The notes beneath the pieces are model-generated. The model saw nothing but the letters and a program-made list of their open reading frames with translations. It was not told the DNA's origin and ran no database searches. Made by a program: the position numbers and the translations under genes. Source: Monosporascus cannonballus (taxonomy: Eukaryota; Ascomycota; Sordariomycetes; Xylariales). From it: 64,000 nt of DNA. The DNA is taken from assembly GCA_004154925.1 (NCBI GenBank), contig QJNS01000269.1, forward strand, positions 40,958 through 104,957. The letters are read 5' to 3'. Positions 10,282 through 22,158 of this stretch are shown here, one piece after another. The first letter of the stretch is position 1; each line of letters opens with the position of its first letter.

Positions 10282-13200
10282 ATTTTTCCATTTTTACTAT
10301 GGAAAATAATGCGATAACTACTAAAAGCAAAGGTCGCCGACTGCAAAACAAACCTAAATTATTAATCGAAAAAACCGCCGATCGGAACCCAACCAACGAT
10401 CGATCGATTACGGTACGGGAATAGGCGAAAAAATTTATAACAAAGCCTTAACGAATAAAGAACCATAATCTTCGGGATCCCGAATTACCTTATATATATA
10501 ATAGGGATACGTCCCGATAATAGTTAATTAAACGGTTAAAAAACGAACGCAACATAATAACCGTATTCCGGAACTTAAAGCAAAAAAAAATTAAGCCCTT
10601 TAGCAATAATTAAATATTGGAAATTATTCGTTAATAAAACAAATAATATTTGGAATTATACCAATAACTGGCCAAATAATAAATAATGGTATAAATTAAA
10701 AAATTAAAACTTTTTAAATTAATTACAATATCGTTATAAAAGCCTAAAGGCAAAAAGTAAATATTACGTTATAATTATTCGAAACTGCTCGAACGCGTAT
10801 TAATTAAAAAAAGAAAATTAAATAAAGGCTATTACGAAAACCTACGCTAAAAAATTAAGACGAAATATCTGTACTTATATCTAATGGGTTATAGACCATA
10901 TAAACGTTTTTATTACAAACGTTTAGCAATTATATTACGTTATTTTTAATTATTTTAATTACGAGAAAAAAATTTAAAAATAGAAAGTTTATAGATTTCT
11001 ATTAGGAAAAGTTACATAAATCTTAATTTTTTCGATAAGAAATATAGGGAATAATCTATGGAATTATAATAATGATTTTATTAATCGCCGTTAGACTTTT
11101 ACGTAAATAAAGGTTTCTGGTTTATAAAACAAAGTTTACGAATACTTTTAACCCGAAAAACAACCGAAATAACAAATATTTTATTTTTAGTTATTTTTAT
11201 AAATTAATATTAAGATTACGAAATATCTTATTACGAAAGAATGTTAAACTAAAACGAATTAATAACGTAATAAATAAAGTAAAGCGCTATTAAGATACTT
11301 AAAAAGAATAAAGAAAAATTATTTATTTTCCGCTAAAGATATTAATAAGGGCAAACGATTTTATTTGAATGTTTTTAGAAAAAGAATTCCCTAAAAAAAA
11401 TTAAAGGCGCCGCATAAAAGTAATAAAGACCGTAAGCGTTCTTATATTCGGAAGGAAGATAATTGTTAATTTAATTCCGATCGAAATAAATCCGTACAAT
11501 CTAATACCCTTAATTTTTATAAAGGCTTACTTAAATATTATAATTATAAAAAGCTAAACTACAAAAACGTAAATAACAAATTTAAAAAGGATATAAACAC
11601 CCCGTTATCCCGGCTATATAAAAATAAACTTCTAAGGGCCGTATAAAACGTCATAATATATAATAATAAATTAAATTAGTTCTTAGACGTAAACTTAAAA
11701 GAAAAGCCGGAATAAACGTATATAATTAATTTATTTCGGCTGATAATTATAGAACAGTGCGAATAAAGCCGTCTTTTAAAAAAAGGGCATTTATTAAAAA
11801 AGTACGAGGGATATAACAGTACAAATAAATATAAATACCGGAATGCAAATAAATATTATAAGCAGAAAGTTAGCGAAAAACCTTAATTTCTAATTAAATT
11901 TCGTAAATATTCCGGGCCTTACCGGTATTAACAACGCATATATCAAATATTATGGGACTTATGAAATTTTTTTAAATATAATAAATAATAACGAAAACGA
12001 CCGAATATTTAAGCAAATTCATTTTCTAATACGCCGTAATCGAAAAACGCCCGATTTTTTATTATTTAAACCAAAAATAAATAAGTTATATATTTTATTA
12101 AATATAATTATATATTAATAGATATATAGACATTTGCAAAAGGCTAACGGATAGAACATCGTAGATTTAACGCTTTTTAGCGAATAAATTTATACCGTTA
12201 ATTTAATAAATTTAACTAAGAAATTAAGTATTCCGGAATTGTGGGAATAACAGAAAGAAAAAATAATTTATTTCCTTGTATACTTACAGAAATTCTGGCG
12301 AATATATTTCGAAAAAGTAATAAGAAAAATACTTTAGCTGCTATGGGCAAAATATGTGATAAATCTAATCCAAGAGAACACGCCTTTATCCGGCCTAATT
12401 TACCTTATTTCGGAAGCTCAAAAAAAATTCGAAAAATGTATCCGAAAAAACCTAAAGATAGGCCGGATACGTTATTCGAAAGCGGACGTAAAGGCACCAG
12501 TATTATTCGTACTTAAAAAAGACGGTAATTTCCGATTATATATCGATTATAAGAGATTAAATCGGATAACGATAAAAAACCGATATTTTTTACCCTTAAT
12601 TACAGAAATAATGGATTGCCTAAACCTAATTAAGGTATTTTCCAAAATTAATTTTAAAAATATTTATTACCATATTAGAATTAAAAAGAGCGATTAATAA
12701 AAGATTATTTTCCGAACTTCATCCATGTAATTCAAATATACGGTTATATTATTCGGTTTTATTAACGCGTTAATTTCGTTTTAAGCCTATATAAATAAGG
12801 TATTAACTAGATTAATTAATTATATATACTTAGTATATCTAAATAATATAATTATTTACTCGGATAGCGAAAAGGAATATACGAAATATTTTGAACCGGT
12901 TTACGAACGGTTATTATAATATTAATTATTTGTCAAAGTATTTAAATGTAAATTTTCTAAAAAAAACGTTTTTAGGATTTATAATTAATATTAACGGTTT
13001 GAAAATGAACCGCCGACGGGTCGATATTATTAAAGTATGGCCAAAGCCAAAATTAATTTATAATATTTAAGTATTTTTAGGGTTCGCGAATTTTTATCAG
13101 AAATTTATCGCTTATTATTTGCGTATTACCGAACCCATTATTAAGCTTTTAAAAAAGGCGTAAGGCAAAGGTAAAACAGCAGAATTCCGGTAACCCGAAA

Positions 13201-13734
13201 AGGTTAAAAAGGCGTTTTAAAGTTTAAAAAATGTTTTTTAGTCGGCGATTATTCTCCGATATTGAAATAACGCTAAAAATATCAGAGTCGAAATAAACGC
13301 CTTAGTAAAAGCCATATTAGGGATATTCTTACAGAAATACGGAAAGTATTGGCGCCTAATCGTATATTAATTGCGAAAACCAAATCCAACCGACAAGCGG
13401 TAGGTTATAAGGTAACAAGAATTATTGGTAATTATAAAAAGCTTAAAATATTAACAGCAATACCTTAAGAGTACGGAAAAAGGTTTTTTAATATTTATCG
13501 ATTATATGATATTAAAGGATATAGTAAAAGCGTTAACGTATAACCTTAAAAGAAGGTTAACCTAATAGGTTTATTATTTTACGTAATTTGATTTTAAGAT
13601 CTAATATCAACCGAGTGGTGTCAACCCAGCGAATAAGCTATTTAAACGCCCGGATTATATATTAAGGGAAACCGTATATAAAAACATGATCCTTACCTTA
13701 TCTAAGAAATTCGGACTTATAAATAACATGCTGG
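10282..13734 (+). pseudogene. Element A gag, reverse transcriptase and RNase H relic
   Basis: A zinc-knuckle remnant (C..KKGH....Y, second and last Cys lost) lies near 11,760-11,800. Reverse transcriptase is clear from 12,356 to 12,697: PVLFVLKKDGNFRLYIDY, then TIKNRYFLPL and YYHIRI, the order found in gypsy RTs. The catalytic YxDD reads YLNN at 12,836-12,847, two Asp-to-Asn changes expected from G-to-A mutation. RNase H follows to about 13,660 and ends in a RPDY motif. The frame is broken by many stops. The remaining polyprotein resumes after element B at 20,692. Confidence 0.8.
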
Positions 13735-13739
13735 AAAAC

Positions 13740-14156
13740 TGTGACGGCTAGGCGGTTTAACCAACTGTTAAACCTTAGTCGTACGAGTTTATATTAGCAG
13801 GAGTATCGTGGGACTCTGTAGCAATAAATATAATAACGTATTAGGTTTCGCAATTCCAAAGATGCCTTAAGTAACGATGTTATATTATAAGCTAAAATTT
13901 TCTAAATTATAGAAATAATAAGCGTATATATCGTTTTCCGGCTCAAAATACCTTAGACTGGCTTAAAGGTATTTAATTAGTTAAATTCTCTTAAGCCGCT
14001 TTAAGCCTTTCGTAGCTTAACTAGTTTAACGTCCTTGAGCTAATAATAACGTTTAAGCTTATTAAGCCGGTTACGTAACCTTTTGGCGTAAATTGGGGCT
14101 AGCTTTCCTTAAGCGCCCGACCGTCCGTAAAGGGCCAAAACCGTTAGGTTATAATA
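13740..14156 (-). repeat. Left LTR of element B
   Basis: 417 bp, plus-strand start TGTGACGGCTAGGCGG, end CGTTAGGTTATAATA. Same length as the right LTR; differences are mostly C/T and G/A. Confidence 0.9.
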
Positions 14157-17100
14157 CGATTTCCCCTTTTCCAAGATTTTTATTTCTAAAGATCAAATTA
14201 TTCGTTCGTCGGTTTTTGGTAAGCAATTTTCTTTTCTTTATACTTATTATATCTGGTTGCATCGAAAAACGCTATTTTCGTAAACGTGTTAACGTATTAA
14301 ATTTTTTTTAAAACGTATTAATCACCTTAATTTTATTATATTATCAAATTTTTCTTATTTGCGTTATAAACCGAAAATAAGATTTGCAAGGTTTATCATA
14401 GTTCGGGAAAATATGCACGTTATATTAAATACGGAAATCTCTATAACCTTTTTAATATTTTCGAATTTGAACATAATAAATTTGTAATAGAAAAAGACCG
14501 CCTAAAATTAAAGAAACGTATTGTTGAAAAAGAATTGCTAAAACTTTAGTAACGCTTAAATAAATTATTTAGCCGTTTAAGCCGTTTGCGAAAACAGAAA
14601 AAACTTTTCCGTAATTATGGTATCGAGATATTTCGTCGAGATATCTAAAGTGCGGAAGTTATGAAAAGGTTTGAACGCTTAAAAAGGGAGCAGGAGTAAT
14701 TAAAGGCCGCCGTTACGGCTATTACGTTAACGCAGGCCCCGGCTAACTAGTTCGATATCCCGATTATTGGCTGATTAACTATTAATTAGGACGCGCTCGT
14801 CGTTATTGGTAAAAGTTTTTTTAACAGGTATTAAGCGTTAATAAGGTTTTTGGTGGATTTTTAAATGTTTTTGGAATCCGGGTGCTTTTTTTATTTAATT
14901 AGGTATTAAGTAAGTCCGTTTTACTTTCGCATATTAAGGATTTTTTCTATTTTATACTTATTTGTCTTTTATTTCCATATCTTTTTATGCTATATGTCTT
15001 AATTATATTTGTTATTAATTCGAATGAAATATCATAAAACATTAAATAAAATTTAACGTTTAATAGAAATTCTAATTAATAATTATTTTCTAAAATCTTT
15101 TAATAATTTTATATAAACTGATATTTTTAAAATTATGTTTTTTGCTAAGTCGTTTTGTTTAAATATTTTTGGTAACGAAAAAAACTATTTTCCTTTTTTC
15201 GAAAATTAATACCTTTAATTATGTCTAATTATAATACTTATTTATTTAATTTCATACGAATTTTAGTTTTATTTTTTAATGTAATTATCGTAATTATTTT
15301 AATATCAATTAGACCGCTATCACATATTTCTTTGTAAATTTTTAGAATAAAACCAAAATTCGGTTCGCAGATATTATCTTAATATTTTCGTAATAGCTAA
15401 TATTATAAATTTATTTTACGATTAATAATTTCTTAACCCAGGTATTCTATTCGTAATTAATATATTATGGCAAATAAATATTTGAAATTTGGCTTATTTA
15501 TTTTGTTTATTTATTTAACTAAGATTTAAATACATTAAATAACTTATAATTCAAGACGATTTATGCTATAAAACTTTGTTAAAACTTAAATACGAATATC
15601 GATCCTTTATTTCAAATAATTTCCTTTAATAATCTTTATATTTTGAAAACGTATTTTAAAAAATATATGCTATTTGTTTGGCGTTAATATCCTCCAAATA
15701 TAGTAAAAAATAAAAAGATTTCGTAAATCGATCGACGATTACGAAAATATTGTCGTAATATATTTCTTTAATTAAATTTCTTGACATAGCAAATTTGGCA
15801 ATAAAATTAAATATAACTAAATATTATAATCGCTTTTTAATTAATAATAGCTTTAATTCTCCGTATAGATTATATCGTCGAGCTTTTATTCTGGCGCAAA
15901 TATCGTATTACCGTATAATATTTTATATTATTAACTTTTTTAAAAAAAAGAATATATGCGTTAAAGCCGTTTTAAGGTTTTATAGATCTCTGGATATTTA
16001 TATAACTAATATTCGTATATGTTTTGTACTAGAGCTTTTTGGTATTCTTTTAAAACTTATATCTTATTTATGTTTTGGTTTTTTAAGAGATTATTATTAT
16101 ATTCCTAAATCTTTTAATGTATATTAAAAGGTATTACTCGAATTGTTGTAATTTATTGTAAGCGTAAATGTCCTTTTATAACAGAATTAAAAAGTATATA
16201 ATTAATTTTAATCAATTTCTTTTAATGTTTGGTCGTTTATTTAAGATATCTACTTTGTTATTTTTTAAGCCGTTTTTATAAAGAATAACAAAATCGAAAT
16301 TCGCTAATTCTTTCGCATAACTAAATTATTATTTTGAAAATTTCCTGGTTCTGATAAATCGAACAAAATTTTAACAATTCGTATAATTTTGACTTGAAAT
16401 AAATTTCCCTTTAGGAAATATTTAAATTTTCGGAATGCTATAATAATAGCCATAAATTCCTTATTTGTAATACTGTAATTCAACTTAGCTCTTTTTAATT
16501 TATACGAAAAAAATGCAATTAAGTACAATTTACCTTAATTATTTCGTTATTCGATTATTACGTTTAACGCGTAATCCGAAATATCGGTTTTTAGCTTAAC
16601 GGGGCGGTTTAGATCGTACATAATTAATACTGGCTCGTTAATAATTATATTTTTAATATTTTAGAATGCTTTTTCCGTACTCGGTATTTATTTGATTTTT
16701 TTTATAAGGTTCGTTAAAAATATGGTTATTTTGCTAAAGTTTCGAATAAAATTTCTATAGTAATTAACAAATCTAAAGAATGCTTATACCTCTTTAATTA
16801 TAATTGGCGTTTGTTATTTTTTGACCGCAGCGGTTTTCTTGGAATTTATCCTAATTCGTCCTGGGATAATAATATATCCCAAATATTTCGTTTTTTATTT
16901 GTAAAATTAATTTTTTTCTGTATTAACAAATACCTTTACGTTTTGTAAAGTTTAAAGAATTTTATAAACGTATCTTACATATACTTTTTTATTTTTAAAA
17001 AGATAAAAATATCGTTAAAATAATAAGCTACGAAAATATCAAGATATTTTGGTAATACATAATTAATTATCTATTAAAAAATTGCTAGTACGTTCGTAAA

Positions 17101-20100
17101 TCCTATTAGTATAATTAAGTACTTAAATAATTCAAATTTTATTGTAAAAGCTATTTCTATTCGTATCCCTTTTTAATTTTAATAAGGTTATATTTATCTT
17201 TAAGATCCAATACTGTAAATTATTTGGTTTTATAAAATCGGTTTTTTATTTTCGTAATTAAAGATAATAACATTCAATTTTTGATCATTATGGTGTTTAG
17301 TTATCAATAATTAATTAAATGTTGCAATTTTCGGTTTTTTTTAATACGAAAAATATCGAGTAACTTATTAATAATTTCGAAAGTCGAATCCATCCTTTTT
17401 ATAACCGAGTTTCTAGATATTTTCTGAAAGTACGTAACTTATTTCCGTTAAGGTTATAAATAAGGTAAAATTTCGTCGAAAATCTTTTTTTAAGAATTAT
17501 TTTATAATCTTATTTATTATATTTCTATAATTTTATATTTTGCTCCTTTTTAAAAAGCTGTTCGTATCTATAATATCGTAATAATATATTAGTCAGATTT
17601 TCTAACTTTTAAGGCCGCTGTTATTTTAAATCGTTATTTAGTTATTTTAGTTTTATTTTGATAATAATAACAATACGTTATATTTTTCTTTAATGCCCAT
17701 TTTCTTTTTATGTTTTTTCTCTTTAAGTAATAAGGTTTTTATTATATTCTTATGCTTGCATTCGTCGTTATTATTCATCGAATATTAAGATCTTAATTTT
17801 CTTTTTTCTTATTCATTAATAAGGTATAAGGTAGACTTCATCTGGCTAATCTCTCCGTTAATCCAAATTCCGTATTAGCGTATTTATAATAATTTTAAGA
17901 TTATATCATAATTTCTAAATAAAACGATATCGAAATTAACTATTTAATATCGTCTTTAAATAAAAATCTCGAAATAATTAATTTCGCATATAATTTTCCC
18001 GTTATCGTAAACGAATTCTTGACTTTCGCCATTTATCGTTATATAAGATTTAAATTTGTATCTCTATAATAATCTGAACTTATTAGCCATATCTTGTACA
18101 ATATAATTTCCGCTTAAAGCTCCGTAATTTGTCATTACGGTATACTAATACGTTCCTATACGTATATCTAAAGTAATATAGTTATTAACGGCTTTTATCG
18201 TCGCGTTTAAAACTTTTCGCAAAAAGTTTTTTTAATTTCTCTTGATTTCGTTATTTTACAGCTTTTTTATAAATAACTTTTTTCTTTTAATTTTTATTCG
18301 AATTTATCGAACCTTATCTATATTTTTTCGTTTAACGCGCTAAATTGCTGTATCTATCGTTATTATCGGCGTACTGTTTTTTTAAAATTCTATTAATTGC
18401 TTTTCATTTTACCATAATTTCTTTTTCTATTAAGTAAATTATTTTTTTATATTTATAACTATATCCCATTATATGTTATTTTAATTATCGTTTTAAAAAC
18501 CTTCTATAAATTAACATATTTTTAATAACTTTTTTTTGTAAAGGTCTGTATTAAATACTAACTAAAAATAAATATCTATAATAATATTTTAGTAATGCTT
18601 TTTTATTATACGCTAAATTAACTCTTTTTTCGTTTAATGGTCGTATTACTGGAAATAAAAAAAGGGGCTTTTTTGCGGATATTATTTTTTTTCGAATTAA
18701 CTTTTTATTTCGGCCACTTATTAAATATTTTTTAGGGCTATAAATCGACAATATTAATTTTATTATTTATCGTTTTTATTAATTTGGTACGGTTTGGAAA
18801 ATTAAATCCTTTTTAATATATACGTGTAATTTATTCGTCAATATATTTTTTTCTTTTTTTGTTATCGGAATATTTTTGTCGTTAATAATATATAGCATAT
18901 ATTCTGCCGTATCGATCAGGGATTCCGCAACAGATTCTTTCTATCCAATCCTAGTATTTACGTAACTATCCTTATAATATTTCTTATTATGCTCGCTATA
19001 CTTATTAAGCCAGCTTTTTAACTTTTCGTATTTTTCGTCGAATTTCTTATCGTAATAGCCCTTATTATGTTTTTCGCCATACGGGATCTGGTATATATTT
19101 AGGTTAAATTATATTAATAGATTTACTTTCGTTTTTTGGTTTTTTCTGGATTATTCCTCCAGTATAGGTTTTTAAACATCCTAACGGGTTTTGTTAGGTG
19201 CCTTATATTATACTGCTTTATGCTCCATTTTATTATAATTATGACATTTAATCTGGCTTTAGTTTTTCCTATAGGTGGCTCCTAATTCTACAAGTTCTAG
19301 TTCTGTGCCGTAAAAAATATTATTATGTTAAAAAACGTTAATATTTGATATATATCGAAATTTGCTATTATTTTTTAATATCTTTGATACGTTATACGTA
19401 TTATCGATCGTTAATTTTAATTATTATAACGATATAATCCCCCAAACAATTAGATCGATAAAGCTTAAAAAAATTTATATTTTTTTAAGTTATCGAAAAA
19501 TTTAATTATTAATATTTTTTGTACTTGATTTAATTTGATGACTAAGTAAATTAACGTACTGCTATAATTAGATATTAATCCTTTTTATTATAATTATTAG
19601 ATTTATATTTCGGCTTTTATTTTTTTCGTTTATTATTTCGAAAAATTTCGTTAATACTTATTTAAATTATTCGTACTCGCTATAAACTTATATTTTTTCT
19701 AACTTTCGTTTTTCGACTAGTAAAATAACATATTTCTTTTGTAACGGGCTTAAATTAAGTAATTATATTTGTAGTAAATCGTCCGATTACGAATTTAATT
19801 CGTATAATAAACGTAATAAATCGAATAAAAAAATAGACGAAATATATTTAGCATTACATTAAAAATAAGTATAACTTAATTAAGGTTTTATTAAAAAATT
19901 GGGCCTAAAAAACTTACGGACCTTCTTTAATTCCTTAATAATATTTAGTTAAATAACCTAACCTAATTAAAAAGGCTTTTCGGGCTCGGAAGTTTTTCTT
20001 TTTTTTAAAAAAAAATTTTTATAGACGGCTTAAAAAACGTCGTAAAATCATTATTATTTTTCTTAAGCTAAATAATGCGTTTATTTACGGGCGTCGAAGG

Positions 20101-20269
20101 ACTTTTTCGCGAAAAAGACGAAGTTTTTTCTTTTGTTTCTCGGATTCCATTCTAATATCCGAGTAATTAATGACCTGGTAAATGGGCCATTTAGGCTGTT
20201 TGCTAGTAAACATAACGTCGGCGATATTACTTAAAATCTAACAGTACTATTAAATAAAAGTTTGCAATA
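14157..20269 (-). pseudogene. Element B gag-pol relic
   Basis: Minus-strand frames show a gypsy polyprotein. Around 17,060-16,750 there is a reverse transcriptase tail with YFNDIFIF (degraded YxDD box) and a later segment matching the connection to RNase H. At 16,528-16,304 an open segment reads AFFSYKLKRAKLNYSITNKE and then FMAIIIAFRKFKYFLKG, the start of gypsy RNase H. Gag would lie towards 20.2 kb and integrase towards 15 kb; both are too mutated for me to place precisely. Many stops; not expressible. Confidence 0.75.
14450..14830 (+). pseudogene. Antisense accessory ORF relic of element B
   Basis: On the strand opposite to gag-pol, next to the LTR at the pol 3' end, one frame gives a long charged helical sequence: DRLKLKKRIVEKELLKL, then SRLSRLRKQKKLFRNYG, then EVMKRFERLKREQE, with only scattered stops. 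From memory, similar coiled-coil proteins rich in LARLRKQ-type repeats are annotated as hypothetical proteins in many fungal genomes, often beside gypsy elements. Here it is a decayed extra gene of the element. Function unknown. A chance open stretch is unlikely given the regular Leu/Arg/Lys pattern, but no family search was possible. Confidence 0.45.
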
Positions 20270-20686
20270 TATAACGGCTAAACGCTTTAACCAATTATTA
20301 AACATTAATTATACGAATTTATACTAGCAGAAATATCGTAGGACTTTATAACAATAAATATAATAACGTATTACGTTTCGTAATTCTAAAAATGTCTTAA
20401 ATAACGATATTATATTATAAGCTAAAGTTATTTAAATTTTGAAAATAATCAGCATATATATTCTTTTCCGGTTCAAAGTATCTTGAACTAGTTTAAAGGT
20501 ATTTAGTTAATTAAGTCCCCTTAAGCCTCTTTAAGCCCTTCGTAACTCAACTGGCTTAACGTCCTTAACCTAATAGTAACGTTTGAGCCTATTAAGCCGG
20601 TCACGTGACCTCTTGGCGTAGGTCGGAGCTGGCTTTCTCTAAGGGCTCGATCGTTCGTAAAGGGCCAAGACCGTTAGTTCATAACA
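20270..20686 (-). repeat. Right LTR of element B
   Basis: 417 bp, plus-strand start TATAACGGCTAAACGC (a RIP-altered TGTGACGGCTAGGCGG), end TTAGTTCATAACA, followed by the AAAAC duplication. It is the 5' LTR with respect to gag-pol. Confidence 0.9.
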
Positions 20687-20691
20687 AAAAC

Positions 20692-21970
20692 GTACGGAAA
20701 ACGGTCGTAGATATATAACGCGATTTAGAGCATTATAAGGGACCAAATGTCCTTATAAAAGTAACGCAAAATTCGTTCGTTAGAGAATTTTCAGACAGAT
20801 TTTAGATAATGGAAATTTAAGTAATTCTTATCTGTATAAAAAATGCGAAACACTTTCGTTATACGATCGTAAAAAGCTTTGAAAGGAAAAAGGAAAGTAA
20901 GAAAATATGTGTTTGTCAAACTTATCGATTGCGAATAATAATATAAATGCGAATCGCAATAATAATACGATTAGCGGTTAAATAACGGCAACCGTAAGCT
21001 ATAACCGTATTACGATCGGATTCCGAGAAGTTTAAGGAGGACAAAATTAGTGCTAAAGTTATTGTTTATAACCAGTACGTTTTACGTTCCTTAGCGAATA
21101 AACTGGCTAAAAACGAAATAATATTATAACCGAAAGCTTCTCGACAATTTTACGATCAAGTTTAAGTGTTGTAAATTAAGGATTTAAATATTATATAACT
21201 GATATAAATGGTTAAACGTTATGTCGAAATAAAAGGAGAATATTTTCTGGGTTTAAATAAGGTTTTATATTATCGATATAAATTCGTAATTTCGTTGTAA
21301 GGCCCTTTACGAAAATAATTAATTAATTAATATTATCATAATTTAAAAACAGGATGTATGGGATATATCCGTACGTTAGAACTGATAATCAAAAAGTTTT
21401 ACTGAGAAAATATAGCGAACGATATCCGAAAATATATCAAATAATGTTCGAATTATTAGAGTATAAAAAAATTACGCCATAAATTATATAGATAATTACA
21501 GTCCTTGTTATTGCCTAAATCACTTTTCTAAGAAATTTTGTTAGATTTTATTACGAGATTTTCTAAAAGTCTAGGTTTAGATGGGCTCAAGTACGACGTA
21601 ATTCTGGTAATTGTCGACCGTTTGACGAAATTAGAATTATTTATTTTTATAATTAAGATTTTGATCGTAATCGAACTAACTCGATTATTTTACGATAAGA
21701 TTAAATGTAAATTCGATACCTCAGCCGGAATTATTAGTAATAAAGATAAATTATTAACGAATTAATTTAGGCGGAATTTTATAAGAAGCGATAAATAAAG
21801 CGGCGAATATTAATTATTTATTATTTATAAATCGATAAAGAAATAAAACGTATTTATCAGGTCCTAAAATATTACTTCCGTAATTACGTTAATAAATATT
21901 AAAATAATTAGATAAAGTTATTGCGAAATACGGAATTCGTATATAATAATATGCGAAATGCGTTTACCGG
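20692..21970 (+). pseudogene. Element A integrase relic, first part
   Basis: Continuation of the host polyprotein after element B. A region with YIRTLELIIKKFYWENI (zinc-binding domain side) lies near 21.36-21.41 kb. The catalytic core is at 21,538-21,765: LDFITRFSKSLG, then VILVIVDRLTKLELFIF, then the GIISNKDKLLTN segment where a second catalytic Asp would be expected. It ends ...AEFAYNN..., then is cut by element C at the ACCGG duplication. It resumes at 28,272. Confidence 0.85.
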
Positions 21971-22158
21971 TGTAAAAGGCTTCACCTGAGCGGTCTGCAA
22001 TCAGTTGCTAATAAGAGTTTATTTTTTAGCTAAAGAGAAAAGAAAAGAAAGATGAAAATACAGTTATGTGTGTTCGCATATAAGGCGCTGCGCTAATGCT
22101 GCTTGGTACCGGCGTTTATCCGGTGCTTTATAATAGGGCTTCATACAGCCCCATCATA
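21971..22158 (-). repeat. Left LTR of element C
   Basis: 188 bp, plus-strand start TGTAAAAGGCTTCACC, end CAGCCCCATCATA. Less mutated than the interior. Confidence 0.85.

Larger units (their letters stand above)
13740..20686 (-). mobile_element. Element B: gypsy retrotransposon nested in A, minus strand
   Basis: Two LTRs of exactly 417 bp (13,740-14,156 and 20,270-20,686) bound a 6,947-bp element. The bases AAAAC occur immediately before (13,735-13,739) and after it (20,687-20,691), a perfect 5-bp target duplication. Coding relics run on the minus strand: reverse transcriptase around 17.05-16.75 kb and RNase H at 16,528-16,304. The host reading frame is RNase H on its left and integrase on its right, proving insertion into A. 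Plus-strand frames over the pol region are shadows. Confidence 0.9.

Noticed and set aside
15795..16127. 110-codon plus-strand frame in element B
   Set aside because: It lies opposite the minus-strand pol relic and has only AT-rich low-information sequence.
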